Source: Palaemon carinicauda (lineage: Eukaryota > Arthropoda > Malacostraca > Decapoda > Palaemonidae). From it: a stretch of DNA of 64,000 nt. This document shows, piece by piece, positions 11,540 to 22,076 of the stretch (its first letter is position 1; the number at the start of each line of letters is the position of its first letter). The notes below the pieces were generated by a model that worked only from the letters and a program-made list of their open reading frames with translations, had not been told where the DNA came from and searched no databases. The position numbers were made by a program, and so were the translations under genes. The DNA is taken from NCBI RefSeq assembly GCF_036898095.1, contig NC_090728.1, positions 86,661,171-86,725,170 of the forward strand, written 5' to 3'.

Positions 11540-11773
11540 CTTCAGGGACTAAGAATGTCACAGTTCACAGGTAAACACAAGTATAGAAAGGTCACTGAAG
11601 CCAAATGTTCAGGTTTTTTAAGATGGCGGCATCCATAAAACTCACACGGTCCAGGATCTGGGGTGGTTGATGGTCTGCCACAGTGGCTAGGTGTGATGGC
11701 AGGGCCTCTAAGTCATTGAGAAAGATGGCTGGGATCTTATTCACACATTGATAGTTCGTTTGGCCTGTAAATC

Positions 11774-11791
11774 ACTCAGTCGCTGCCACCA
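11774..11791 (-). other. Primer-binding site of Gypsy element B
   Basis: On the minus strand TGGTGGCAGCGACTG directly follows the 5' LTR. Starting with TGG it can pair with a tRNA 3'-CCA end. The tRNA was not identified. Confidence 0.7.
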
Positions 11792-11936
11792 TATTACATT
11801 TTAGGGGAGCCAGGAACTGAAGACAAACACAAAACTTAGAGGACAGGAAATCAACTACTTTATTAGCCGCTAGGTGGCGTACACAAAGTTATCATTTAAG
11901 GTTTCACACATGTATTCTGCAAGGCATCATACAACA
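11792..11936 (-). repeat. LTR of Gypsy element B (5' LTR in element orientation)
   Basis: 145 bp, near-identical to 6826-6970. Followed on the + strand by the second CTACC duplication at 11937. Confidence 0.92.
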
Positions 11937-12335
11937 CTACCCTCAAGCTACTAGCGCTGCTGTAAGAGTTAGACATGCTGATGACCCATATAGACTATTC
12001 GAAATTAGTGTGAATCTTGCAATAGGAGGAAGAACTTTTTGTTATGCTGCACCGAGACTCTTCAACGACCTTCCACTTGATGTCAAGAATAGCAATAAAT
12101 GTGGCAGCTTTCAAGAAAAACCTGAAGACTTATCTCTTTGGAAAGTGTTATAATAGTGATCAGAAAACTATTAAGCCTGAATACAAATGCTAGCGAATAA
12201 CTGAAAAGATACAGAGCAAAATATAAACTGGAAAGAAATTATTTTCACACATCAATGCCCGCCTGAACAGACTCTTAGTGTCTGATGGAGGGCGAGAAAT
12301 AAACCCCTTAAAATAAAAGTAAGTATATATAACTT
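11937..12335 (+). pseudogene. LINE ORF2 C-terminus and 3' UTR (continued after Gypsy B)
   Basis: Resumes the RT frame lost at 6825: RLFEISVNLAIGGRTFCYAA then PRLFNDLPLDVKNS, the typical C-terminal motif of CR1/L2-like LINEs (compare YAAPRLWNSLP). Stops follow near 12150. The rest is 3' UTR ending in AATAAACCCC and an A-rich tail near 12300-12325. The LINE 3' end is placed by eye. Confidence 0.75.
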
Positions 12336-12754
12336 GTATTTAGATTTATTCTCACACCAACTGGAGTCTTAATTGTATCTAATTTAATCAAATGCTAAAC
12401 TTCTTTGTGGATTGCAAAACAAAATCATGATAGTTTTCGATATAGTGCTGTAAAAGTAATTTACAGTCACATTAGGCCAATGGTCATGCACTTGGTGGTT
12501 GCTGCTGTCACTGAATGGTGAAAGCTCGATATCACACATTGAGAGGCGCATATGTTTCTATGGGGAAATTATTTTTTTTTTAATAAGCAATTATAGAGTT
12601 AACACTGACCATTCACTAAGGAAATGGTTCTTTAGTTAATCATTGATACTTATTATCATATAAAGATGACAGTAACTGGAATAAAATATACTAACCGGCA
12701 ACATCCCACGAGTTTCTAAAGCACTACGTACGATGCATTTTTCAATTTGTTGTA
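12336..12754. other. Unassigned AT-rich spacer
   Basis: No coding, repeat or RNA feature recognised between the two LINE relics. Confidence 0.4.
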
Positions 12755-13480
12755 TCAGATTTGACGCTGACTGTACAGGAATTTAGGAAGTATGGAGACA
12801 GTAACAAAGTAGGAGATTTGGCATTGCTAGTGAGAATAAAGATATATGAGACAGTAGTAGTACCTACAATGTTTGCAAATATTGAGACATAGGGTGAAAT
12901 AGAAAAAAAAAGGGAATGAAAGAAATAAGAGTATACAGTACAAAATTATGAAAGGAATATTTGAACAGGTTGCTACTATACCATACTGGGGGCTAATAGT
13001 AGAAACAGGAATATGGTCAGTTGGAAATAGAATATAGTATAAAAAGATGATGCTATATCATAAAATCATAGCATCAAAGGACATACGGCTAGTTAAGGAG
13101 TTAGTGGAAGATCAAATAAGCGAACCATATGGGGAATATTGGGGAAAAGTAAAATAGAAATATGCAATTAAAATTGAAGAAGTAAGAAAGTATAAAAAGC
13201 AAGAACTCAAAAATGAAATAGAAAATTGGTAAGTGAAATTAAGAGAAATAAGAGAAAAGAAAGCAGAGATGACCAAACTGAGGTTTGTTAATAGTAATGG
13301 TAGAAGACGTTACATAGGAGAACTTAACACGAATGAAGCCGCAATAGTTATGAAAACAAGGTTAAATACGTTAGAATTAAAAGAAAATTATAGAAACATG
13401 AATGATAATGATAGGCTTTGTGTGTTGTGTAGGGAGGCAGAGAATACTACTGAGCATATTTTTAACTGTAATGAGTAAAG
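12755..13480 (+). pseudogene. Second LINE relic: RT C-terminal region with Cys-His finger
   Basis: Translated fragments read IKIYETVVVPTMFANIET, then IFEQVATIPYWGLIVETGIW, MMLYHKIIASKDIRLVKEL and finally CVLCREAENTTEHIFNC. The last is a C-X2-C...H-X4-C finger typical of the C-terminus of several LINE ORF2 proteins. Stops and frame changes interrupt it and the RT catalytic core is absent. It differs from the LINE at 2992-12335 and is an older, 5'-truncated copy. Confidence 0.7.
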
Positions 13481-13756
13481 GAAATTTAGAAATAATAACA
13501 TAGAAATAGAAAAATTATAAACCCCAACTAAAAATGTATATTTGAAAGGTCATAGAAATAGGAAGTAAAAGTATGCAAGCTGTTCTGTGTGTGTAGGAGG
13601 TGGTAACTAATGATAATAGATTTCTGCAGATTTCAGCTCTTTGCACCGACTACGCATCATCTAGTAGTGTGCCCACAATCACAGTGTTGTGCAGAGACCA
13701 ACGAGGAACATCAAACCTCTTAGATTTTCGTGCAAAGTTTTCGTCTCTAAATCGCA
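13481..13756 (+). promoter_or_regulatory. Presumed promoter and 5' UTR of COPS4
   Basis: The stretch between the LINE relic and the COPS4 ATG is the only space for the core promoter and 5' UTR unless there is an upstream non-coding exon. I see no TATA box or clear initiator. Position inferred from exon 1 alone. Confidence 0.4.
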
Positions 13757-13833
13757 ATGGCTTTTGCTGTGCAAATCAGACAACAGCTTACGGCTTTAGT
13801 GTCTTCAGGAGGATCTCATAAAGACCATGACAA
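13757..13833 (+). CDS. COPS4: COP9 signalosome subunit 4, coding exon 1
   Basis: ATG at 13757 opens 25 codons plus two bases, ending at a GTAAGC donor (13834). The peptide begins MAFAVQIRQQLTALV and ends SSGGSHKDHD; the last two bases (AA) join the first base of exon 2 to make Lys. The known CSN4 N-terminus has the same pattern: V-x-R-x-x-L, then S-G-S-H-K-D, then K-Y-R. CSN4 is a PCI-domain scaffold subunit of the COP9 signalosome, which removes NEDD8 from cullins. This is only the N-terminal helical start; the PCI domain is outside the window. Start choice: first ATG, matching family length. Confidence 0.9.
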
Positions 13834-13839
13834 GTAAGC
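13834..13839 (+). other. 5' splice site of COPS4 intron 1
   Basis: CAA|GTAAGC. Phase agrees with the acceptor at 50971-50976. Confidence 0.85.
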
Positions 13840-15047
13840 ATAACTATTTCTATCAGAGAATTTTCTTGTGATTTACTTCAATGCAGAGCAAACAAACTTA
13901 GTCATTGCATTCATGGATGTACTGTGTAACCCTGTCTAAGTTTAGTGTAATCTGCGGTAAATTATAGAATAATGCAACAAACGATTTATGAACAAAATAA
14001 GGATTAACAGTGTATATTGTGATGTTCTGAACGTCAAGGTACTACTTCAGTAGCAAGCAGCATCACCATTTTCTAAAACAAAATATGATTATTTTCGGTA
14101 TTGTTATAGTAATACACGGGACCCCCCACAAAAAATGTGGAACATGTGGAAAGACTCCCGTTTTTTCGAAAATGGGTACAGTTTGGTTTCATTGTATATT
14201 ATTACATCTCAATGTATCCTAGTATTCCAACTACTTTTTCTTATAGGAAAAATTACGCTCCCTTCGAAAATAACACTCGTTCCCGTCGCAAATGAATAGT
14301 TACAGAAATATATATACATCTATATCCGTCGATAATGGGGGACCCCCAGTGGGCACTCGGGGTTTTGGGTGGGGAAAACATACTGGGGAACCGATATATA
14401 ACCGTAATTCAGTCCTTTTCTTCTCTATACATTTCTTTCTGGTATTTATTATAACCGTAGAAAAAGACAAATCAGTATACCTGGATATATTTGGGAGGAG
14501 CCGTTTCAAAGGTTATTTCTTGTAGTAATACAGTAACCAGTGCTGCCAACGCCTGATGTAGATTAAATGTTAGCATTCCATACCTGATGTAGATCAAATG
14601 TTATCGTTTCATGCTAACATTAGCACCCATTTGTTCGTTTGTTTGTTCGCCCCACCTTTGTACGTACGTTCGTTTCATCAGTTTCCGATCTGCGCATATA
14701 TCCCCCCCTGCGCAGGAGTTTCCACTCCCCCTTTTACTCTTTTTATTAGTGTTATTTTCTCATTTTTTATTCCCATTCAATATTATTTATCATTCATTCC
14801 ATTTTCCCTTCCTATATTGGTTTTAGTTTTCGTATTTAGTTCATTCATGTTTTCACTCTTTTGTTCGTTGTTTTTCCCTTATCCAATCATCACTAGGCCT
14901 ATTCAGATATCTCCCTACCCCCCCCCTTCCTTTATCTCTGTATGGGCTGTTTTCCGACCCATTGTTCCCCTGCCTTTCCCGTTTTAACCTTTGACCTAGT
15001 TACTCGTCCTTCGTTACTAGTGCGTTTTTTTCCCCGTATTTTGAGAT
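13840..15047. other. COPS4 intron 1, proximal part, unassigned
   Basis: AT-rich intron with a degenerate stretch near 14120-14400 holding GGGACCCCC motifs at 14120 and 14340, and a pyrimidine-rich stretch 14690-14980. The open frames over the latter are low complexity. No gene recognised. Confidence 0.4.
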
Positions 15048-15256
15048 GGAACATATTATAGAAACTTGTACCGGTTGCAGCATTCCGTATCTAAAAGCAG
15101 TGGCTATATTCCATGGTGATTTTGTTGATAATTCAGGTTATGTTGACCATTTTCTTAAATCTCACAATGTTATTCCTCAACGTTTAAACTGCCCCTAGTG
15201 TCGTGCGCTTTTGTCTCTTCCTTCCAAGTCCAGCAAGTTTCGACGTTTTCTTCATA
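15048..15256 (+). pseudogene. Possible transposase N-terminal exon relic (ISXO2-like?)
   Basis: ATG at 15050 opens MEHIIETCTGCSIPYL, continuing DHFLKSHNVIPQRLNCP, an in-frame TAG, then CRALLSL, and ends at a GTAAGT donor-like site at 15259. A Cys pair after a 'FL...hxVIP' helix is reminiscent of the zinc-binding start of ISXO2/IS1595-type transposases, many of which are domesticated or scattered in arthropod genomes. Only one domain end is visible, so the assignment is weak. Confidence 0.3.
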
Positions 15257-15720
15257 AAAGTAAGTCATTCCTCAATAGTCATTATTCGTGTTTTGTGACC
15301 GGGGTTCTTCTAGGCAAGGTTAGGTGGGTTTGTTAGGTTCTGTGGCCTTTCTGTACTTTTTATATATTTCGTACCAGTTATATGGAGTAATTATTGTATA
15401 TATCTGAGGAGATATTTAGCAGTTCTAGCTCTAGTAATGCCATCGTGTCGTTGGTAGTTCTGTGTACCATTCGTTTCCGTTGGTAGTACTGTGTATCAAG
15501 GTAAGTCATTCCCCCATTCTTATTATATGTGTTTTGTGACCGGGGTACTTCTAGGCAAGGTTAGGTGGGTTTGTTAGGTTCTGTGGCCTTTTGGTACTCT
15601 ATATTTATTGTGTAATAGTTTTATGGTAGTATTATTTAGTTTTCGTATGGAAAAATTTGTTTCTACCTCTAGTAATGTCATCGTTCCGTTGGTAACACTG
15701 TGTACCATTCGTCATCGTTG
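15257..15720. repeat. Two-copy imperfect tandem duplication, unit about 243 bp
   Basis: GTAAGTCATTCC starts each copy (about 15259 and 15499). The shared core includes TTTTGTGACCGGGG and TTCTAGGCAAGGTTAGGTGG, then a diverged AT-rich tail. The first copy begins at the donor-like site of the relic above, so the duplication includes a potential splice donor. Confidence 0.7.
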
Positions 15721-15865
15721 GTAGTTCTGTCAACCATTGGTAACGTTGCTAATGTTATCGTCCCCGTCATCTGTTGTTTATATATTTTAACTCAGTATAT
15801 ATGTCCACAGTCTTAATATTTATATGGTTCATTTGTATTGTATTTCATTGTGTGATTTCGTACAG

Positions 15866-16052
15866 GAAATATATGATTTCCTATAGTAGATATCGTGATT
15901 TAACTGGTTTTCTCATTAATTTCATCCGTAATAACATCAACCAATTCGTCAACTTATAACTAACCGAATTGGTTGATCTGTTTGTTTGCGATTGAAATGG
16001 TCATCAAAATCGGTTAAATCTCGTTATTTGCTATAGGAAATCATATATTTCT
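15866..16052. mobile_element. Palindromic MITE-like element 1
   Basis: The left arm from GAAATATATGATTTCCTATAG is mirrored at 16050-16030 by the reverse complement. Inner parts (GTGATTTAAC, CAACCAATTC) also pair with mismatches, so most of the element folds into one long hairpin. No coding capacity. Superfamily unknown. Confidence 0.6.
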
Positions 16053-16119
16053 TGTGCGTAGTCCCACGATGTAATAATATACAAAATTACCTAAAGTTTT
16101 ACTTATTGTCAGGGAATTA

Positions 16120-16340
16120 ATCCGAACAGAAAATATATGTTTTCCTGTAGTAAATACGTGATTTAACCGAATTTGATCTTCATTCCAATTGCAAACTAAC
16201 AGAATAAACAGTTCGGCCAACTTCATTCCTCAAAGAAGCTAGTCGAAGGGGTTGTTCTGTTTGGTTGCAATGAAATTAAGCTAAATTCAGTGAAATCACA
16301 TTAGCCTACAGTATTTACTACACGAAAATATGTATTCTGG
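16120..16340. mobile_element. Palindromic MITE-like element 2, related to element 1
   Basis: The left arm has AAAATATATGTTTTCCTGTAG, TAAATACGTGATTTAACCGA and TTCCAATTGCAAACTAACAG. The right arm near 16258-16340 is its imperfect reverse complement. The arm sequence resembles MITE 1, so two members of one hairpin family sit almost end to end. Confidence 0.55.
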
Positions 16341-16343
16341 GTA

Positions 16344-16351
16344 AATGTATG
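16344..16351. repeat. 8-bp target-site duplication of the hAT-like element (left)
   Basis: AATGTATG, repeated at 17339-17346. Confidence 0.8.
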
Positions 16352-17338
16352 GAATGCCGGCCGATTCGGACCATGGCTAATTCGGATCAGATTCGGACGT
16401 TAGTCTTGGTTGATTCAGACCATGTATTTAGGCTGATTCGGATAATTAGTAAGGCTTATTCGGACCATTTTCTAGGCTATTTTGAGTGATTCGAACACAA
16501 ACACAAAGTTTCCTTTGACAAAGAGGCCCATAACCGTTTCATTACGAGATGGTTTGGGTTACGTTTAGTTAATTTGGGTGATTCATAATAACCGCCGTTA
16601 GACCACAGAGTTTTAGATACATATAACTCTGTGCGTTAGAGACAAGTATTCACAAACCTTCAGAGCCGAGTGGCTTGCGTATGTAGTCGCCTTGTAACCA
16701 GGAGTTTAGTGGTTAGAGTCCACACGTACATTGGTGCATATCTTTATATATTTTCCCCATTCTTGATATGTAATTTAGTTCTTGTCTGACTCTTCACATA
16801 ACCTGTCCATTCCAATTATAGAGTATGTCGGAGGACGTTAACCCTATGGCTTCACATGCTGGAATGCTAGCATGTAATAGGTTCGTGTTAAAATAATTGT
16901 AATAGACCACTGATTTGATTGGTTCTATATATGGATTACAAAAATTGAAATACGATACGTCCCCTACTTCGAAGATACATTATAAATCCACGTTCTCATC
17001 AGATTACAACTGGCCAGCTTCTAAAGAAGTGTGCCTATATATATGTGTGTGTAAGATCCTAATATGTGTAAGTGAAGGAGTAAATCATGAGTTACTTTGG
17101 GTTGTATTGGGTTATTTTTCCTCATCCACGGTGGCCAAAGTTGCTTAACACTGGTTACTTTTGCTTTAGTTTTACATTATATGTAGCTCAGTAACAAGTG
17201 TTTATATAAGGTCCGAATCAACCTACCATGAAGGGCCGAATCAGCCTTAATACAGGTCCGAATCAGCTATGGTCCGAATAAGCCACGGTTCGAATAACTC
17301 TGGTCCGAATCAGCCACGATCCGAATAAGCCGTACCTC
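16352..17338. mobile_element. Non-autonomous hAT-like DNA transposon, 987 bp
   Basis: Flanked by an 8-bp direct repeat (AATGTATG), the target length of hAT elements. Ends are imperfect terminal inverted repeats: GAATGCCGGCCGATTCGG against GAGGTACGGCTTATTCGG. Both ends carry clusters of a short motif, about seven copies of GATTCGGACC-like in the left 150 bp and about seven in reverse orientation (GGTCCGAATC-like) in the right 130 bp. Such subterminal arrays are typical transposase-binding sites. No transposase frame is present, so it must have moved with help. hAT is inferred from target length, not from protein. Confidence 0.75.
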
Positions 17339-17381
17339 AATGTATGATACTTTAATTTCTAGCCAAATACATGAACCATAT

Positions 17382-17548
17382 ATTTTTAAATATTAAACTT
17401 AGCCGGTGAATATATAAATAGCTGACGTCTCCGACGGTCGACAGATTCCAAAAACTCGCGAGCGATCGCCATGAAGGCTGCCGGGTGTGCCCACCAGCGC
17501 CGACTATCGGCCAGATACCGCATATACTTCTCAACCAAACCAGTTCTT
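17382..17548 (+). repeat. E1 left inverted terminal repeat
   Basis: Starts TTTTTAAATATTAAACTTAG and pairs with 50745-50933 with few mismatches. Contains the GCGAGCGATCGC palindrome found in all E1/E2/E6/E7 ITRs. Confidence 0.88.
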
Positions 17549-18621
17549 TTCTGTCGGTGGTCCAGACAACATTGGTTCCGCTCGCGCTTAACCTCAAGTT
17601 TCTACCGATTGGTGAAGTACTTGGTTTTGGTTTTATTGCTTTCGCCGTGTTGGATTATTCAATACTATCTTCAAAAGAAATGCTTTTGAAAGGAGAGGAA
17701 AAGTTTTTGCCCTTGCTTTTTTTTTTTTAATCTCGCTCTGGTTTTTCCATAGAGAAAAGATGGCCGACCCTTCCCTCAGTGTACGGAAGTGTGTTAAAGG
17801 CTTTTAGTAATTATTTTATCACTTTATAAATTATTGTTGATATTTATAGATTTACCTCTATATTTTATATCTCACCCGCCTTTATTAGGCCTCTTCGATT
17901 AGCTTTCCATTTATACTAAACACCGAGATAAATTTTATGTTTTTGTTTATAAGCGGCCTTTGCCTATTCTTTGTAGGCGGTCCTGACTTGGAAAACGAAG
18001 TTAAACAACGTTGAACCCATTCAACTTTTATTTTTGTTTAGATTGATGAGATGAATATTTTAAGAAATTTATTCTTTGAATAGTCTCTGTGTTTTTCAAA
18101 GATGAACTAACGTTTGGTTTATTTATGCTACGCAGTTTGCGCTCTAACGTTATGATAGAGAAAGAGAGAATCACGGTTTCACTTTGCAGAAAGAGTAAAT
18201 CGATTTTGACGTTTTGTTCATTCTTCTTACAAACTGAAGTTTTTTTAGATACTAATTTAAAGGAACATGTTAATTTTCAATTTCTTAGTCCTTTTAGTTT
18301 TTTCCTTTAGTCAAATAACCTGTTATTGACGAAGAGTGAGTGAGCCATTCTCTTGTGAGTGACAAGAGAGAGAGAGAGATAGAGAGAACGATCCGATCTT
18401 TATTCTCGTCCCAAGTCTCTGTACAAGGAGTTTGGGAGTGAGTAACGTTGTTCTCGCTTCAGATTTTTTACTCTCGTCCCAAGTCTCTGTACGGGGAGAG
18501 ATGATAAAACGTTTTAGTTTTTATTCTCATCCCAAGGCACTGTACGGTGAGAGATTGAAAACGTAGTCCTTAGTGAACTAGTTTTAGTCTCCTCCCCAGT
18601 CACTGATCTTTTTAACTTTAT

Positions 18622-18797
18622 ATTTTTAAATATTTAACTTAGCCGGTGAATATATAATAGCTGCTACTCAGCGGCTCGACAGAAAACACACTTAAAAACT
18701 CGCGAGCGATCGCTATGAAGGTTGCGGGTGTGCCCACCAGCGCCAACTATCGGCCAGATACCACTCTTGCATGTAAACAAACCCTTCAATTCTTCTC
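18622..18797 (+). repeat. E2 left inverted terminal repeat
   Basis: Matches the reverse complement of 39129-39324 with almost no mismatch, including the element-specific segment GCTACTCAGCGGCTCGACAG. Confidence 0.9.
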
Positions 18798-19085
18798 TGT
18801 CGACCTTGACGACAAGACGTATCATTACTCGCTGTAGAACCTGGAGTTTTCTCAACATATGTGGTGAAGTACAGTACTTCATTTTGTTTTGAGCTTTCGC
18901 AGTGCAGGTGTTTTATCTTCAACTTAAATCTTGAACTCGTTTTTGGATAGATTTAATTTTTGATGACTTTGGATTGTTTTTTGGACTTTCTTTGACTTTT
19001 AAATGGCCGACCCTTCCCTTAGTACGGAAGTGTGTTTTAGGCTTTTAGCAATTATCTTATCACGTTATAAATTAATTATAGATTT

Positions 19086-19254
19086 TCAATATTAATCTTA
19101 CCCGATGATCATGTAGCGGTCAACTCTGTTGCCCGACAGAAATCTACGGTCGGGATACGCCAGCGATCGCTATACAGGTGGGGGTGTACACAACAGCGCC
19201 ATCTGTGAGTAGGTACTCAAGTACTTCTTGTCAACAAGAACTCAATTTTTCCTC
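19086..19254 (+). repeat. E3 left inverted terminal repeat
   Basis: Starts TTTTCAATATTAATCTTACC; complement at 25331-25527. Contains AGCGATCGCT. Confidence 0.88.
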
Positions 19255-19882
19255 TGTCGTGCCTCCGGCAAGACCTACTAATACGCCGTCCCTAACTGGA
19301 TTTGTTTTCACAACTTTTTGGTGAAGTACACTATTCCAGTTTTGAGCTTTCGCTATGCAGGGGTTTTATCTTCATTTCAAAACTTGAACTCGTTTTGGAT
19401 AGATTTTATTATGGTGACGAAAAGAGTATGGACTCTCTTTCACTTTTAAATGGCCGACCCTTCCCTTAGACGGAAGTGTTGGTGTCGAAGAGAGTATAGA
19501 CTCTTTCACTTTTTATGACCCACCCTAGACGGAAGTGTGTTTAGGTTTTTGGTAATTTTGCTCAACAAAGTTATAGATTTATTTTATATCTCTCCGCCAT
19601 TTATAGGCCTCTTCGATTAACTTTCCATTTATTATAAACTTATAAAAATTAATTTTTATGTTTGTTTATATGCGACCTTTCCTAATAGTAGGCGGTCCTT
19701 ACTTGGAACCGAAGTTAATTAACATTGAGCCCGTCATATCGTTTTTCCTGTTAAGAATTTATGCTATTTTAATTTTAATGTTTTTGAAAGAATTTCTTTG
19801 ATAGTCTCGTACTGTTTTCAAAGTTGAACTAACGTTTTGTTTAGTCTCCGCAGTTGTTGACGTTCAGAACGTTCAACTTGCG

Positions 19883-19901
19883 CTCTGTCGTTACGATAGA
19901 G
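19883..19901 (+). other. Conserved leader hairpin in E3
   Basis: CTCTGTCGTTACGATAGAG: 8-base stem with one mismatch around a TTA loop. Intact versions occur in E2, E4, E5 and E6. Confidence 0.6.
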
Positions 19902-20473
19902 AGAGAGTATTTCACGGTTTCACGTTGCAGTAAGAGTAAACCGATTCTAGCGTTTCGTTCATTCTTTCTTAGCTTAAATGGTTTTAATTCTAATAAAGGA
20001 ACTTTTTATTTGGGAAACCTTTCAGTTTTTTTCCTTTAACAAATAATATGTTTTAACGATATATATAATTGGGCTCATCTCTCCGGTTCTAAGTCAAGAG
20101 AGAGAGAGAGAGAGATAGAGACGGAGGGAGAGAGAGGAGGATAAACGTTTCGTTCAAGCGGGTAACGTTCTCGTTTTTTGCTCTTCTCCCTAGTCGCTAT
20201 AGGGGAAGAAGGTAAAACGTTTCTAGAGTTTTATTCTTGTTCCCAGGCTTTATATGGTGAGAGATTTTAAACGTAGTTTATTTGATCTAGTGTTTAGTCT
20301 CTTTTTCAGCCACTGAATTCTTTATCTTTCATTATGTTTTTCTGATACATTGTAATACTGTTTTCGCAATTACTACCTTTTAATGAAGGATAGGATTGCG
20401 TGTTTCAGGTACAAACCACTTAAAGTTTCGAGTTCAGTGAAATAAGTGCAAACAGAAAATCAAAAGTGATAAA

Positions 20474-22076
20474 GTGATATGCGCAAAGTGTTACAGTGTT
20501 GCGTTCGAGGGTTCGTCTGTTCGTGCCAGTTGTTCACCTAGTCCGATACCTCTTACAAGCTCCCAAGCCCAGGGGAGAAGTAATGTCGAAGGACTTATGG
20601 GTTCCACAGGCCTTGATCGACGAACAGACGTTTCCCTCCGTGGTTTCGGGTGTATCTATACACGTTGCCGACGTGATCACCCCACCCACACAAAGACGAG
20701 AGAGCCCATTTATTCCTCGTCTGCGGAAGAGGTTTCTCGCAGAAACCATGGACCAAATCTTGCAGCTTTTAAGTGCAAGTCGGTCCGTTCCGCGCAAGTC
20801 CAACGGCCTAGGTGTAGCCACTGGGTCAGTTCGGACTCGCTGCAGTACGACAACTGCACACCTCCCAAGAGAGGCAAGGTGGTACCGCAACAGGCAGTAA
20901 CTCCGTCTGTTGCCGCACCAGCTGTTCTAGACCCTCAGTCACAACGGACAGTAGCTCCGTTTGTTGTTGTCTTTCATAGACCCTAGTGGTCCATGCTGCA
21001 GACTATACAGTCTCAGCTTGCTCCTTCATGCAGGAGTATCGTGCTGGAAGGTTGACAATGCACCTGTTAACCTACAACCCGCCGAGGTTGTGCGCTCAGC
21101 AGATACTGCGGCTGCCTGCTCCCACCCTCCACCTGTGAGAGCTCCACCACCGATGCGCAGTCCACCCTGCCAGACGCATGTTCTTGCTGCACCATCTGCT
21201 AACATGCGTGAGCTACCGCATCAGCAGTGGGAAGGTTCTGTAGAGCTGCCGGGTTCCAGCACTATGCGGCTTTCTCCGCAGCCCATGCAGCATGCTCTGC
21301 ATACCTTACAGCATGCTCCGCATACCATGCAGCATGAGCCGCATACCTTACAGCATGCTCCGCATACCATACCGCATGCTCCTCAACCCACCGCAGCCCC
21401 TCCCACGCACCAGCACTCTGCTTTTGTTGTTGCCAGCTCCCACACTCCGACTGCGGAGAAGGTTGACGATGCACCCGTGGGCCTACACCTCCCACGGTTG
21501 TGCGCCCGGCATGGCTTCCTGCTCTCACACTCTTGTTGTGAGAGCTCCTCCACCCATGCACAGTCAACCCTGCCAGATGTATGATGACTCCCACACACAG
21601 AGCACTCCGTTGCCGTGCGTGAGCTACCACAAGCTGCCGTGTTTTGACACGGTGTGTCAGCCTCCGCAACACACTGTGGTTACCGCCACTCGCCAGCAGC
21701 AAGCTAGTCAGTCAGGAGTTGAGGCTTCCCCACACAACTTTGGTTGTTGCCAACTCACAGACTGTCATACAGTTACATGACGTTGCCTTCTGGTCTGCTT
21801 ATACACCAGTGCTGTATGTCCTCACGCTCCTGTTGTGGTTGACAGTTCAGTTTTTGACAGTTCACAGACTGTCAAGCAGTTTCATAACGTTGCCTTCTGG
21901 TCTGCTGCTTTTGCACCAGTGAAACCCTCACTGAGAGAACCTAGCTTTTCTCGGATATGGTTCCTGTAGATGAGAAAGTGCTGTTCTCCCTCCTTCTGAT
22001 ATTCCCTTGAGGACTCTGTCATTTGGAGAGGAGCCTTAAGCTGCTTAGCCTCCTATGGACTTTTATTTAAGCATAA
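20474..22076 (+). pseudogene. E3 ORF1 (gag-like), broken
   Basis: N-terminal reading SSVRASCSPSPIPLTSSQAQ is followed by several frame changes. The middle is Pro/His/Gln-rich with a 7-residue repeat (QHAPHTL/M) at about 21286-21385. The distal part has two copies of the 110-bp DSSQTVKQ unit. DIRS ORF1 is presumed to be a gag-like RNA-binding or particle protein; no zinc finger is visible, so that role is from family knowledge. Stops and frameshifts make it non-functional. Confidence 0.7.

Larger units (their letters stand above)
6826..11936 (-). mobile_element. Gypsy-like LTR retrotransposon B, full length, 5.1 kb
   Basis: Bounded by two 145-bp direct LTRs and a 5-bp CTACC duplication, inserted into the LINE RT gene. 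Minus-strand order is LTR, primer-binding site, gag, protease, RT, RNase H, integrase, C-terminal tail, polypurine tract, LTR. Domain order RT-RH-IN defines Ty3/Gypsy. The body has several frameshifts and a substituted integrase catalytic residue, so this copy is inactive, but its LTRs differ at only a few positions, suggesting a fairly recent insertion relative to the LINE. Confidence 0.93.

Noticed and set aside
12420..14110. Similarity between AAAACAAAATCATGATAG (near 12418) and AAAACAAAATATGATTAT (near 14078) as flanking repeats of an element around COPS4 exon 1
   Set aside because: Only a short AT-rich match that could arise by chance; no shared longer flank.
14598..14987. 129-residue hydrophobic frame
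   Set aside because: Pyrimidine-rich low-complexity intron sequence; the peptide is Phe/Pro/Ser-rich with no domain.
16655..16740. tRNA-like segment (GCCGAGTGGC ... GGTTAGAGTCC) inside the hAT-like element
   Set aside because: Weak A-box and B-box resemblance only; no cloverleaf could be completed and the B box deviates from GGTTCRA. It might be a decayed tRNA-derived SINE, not a tRNA gene.
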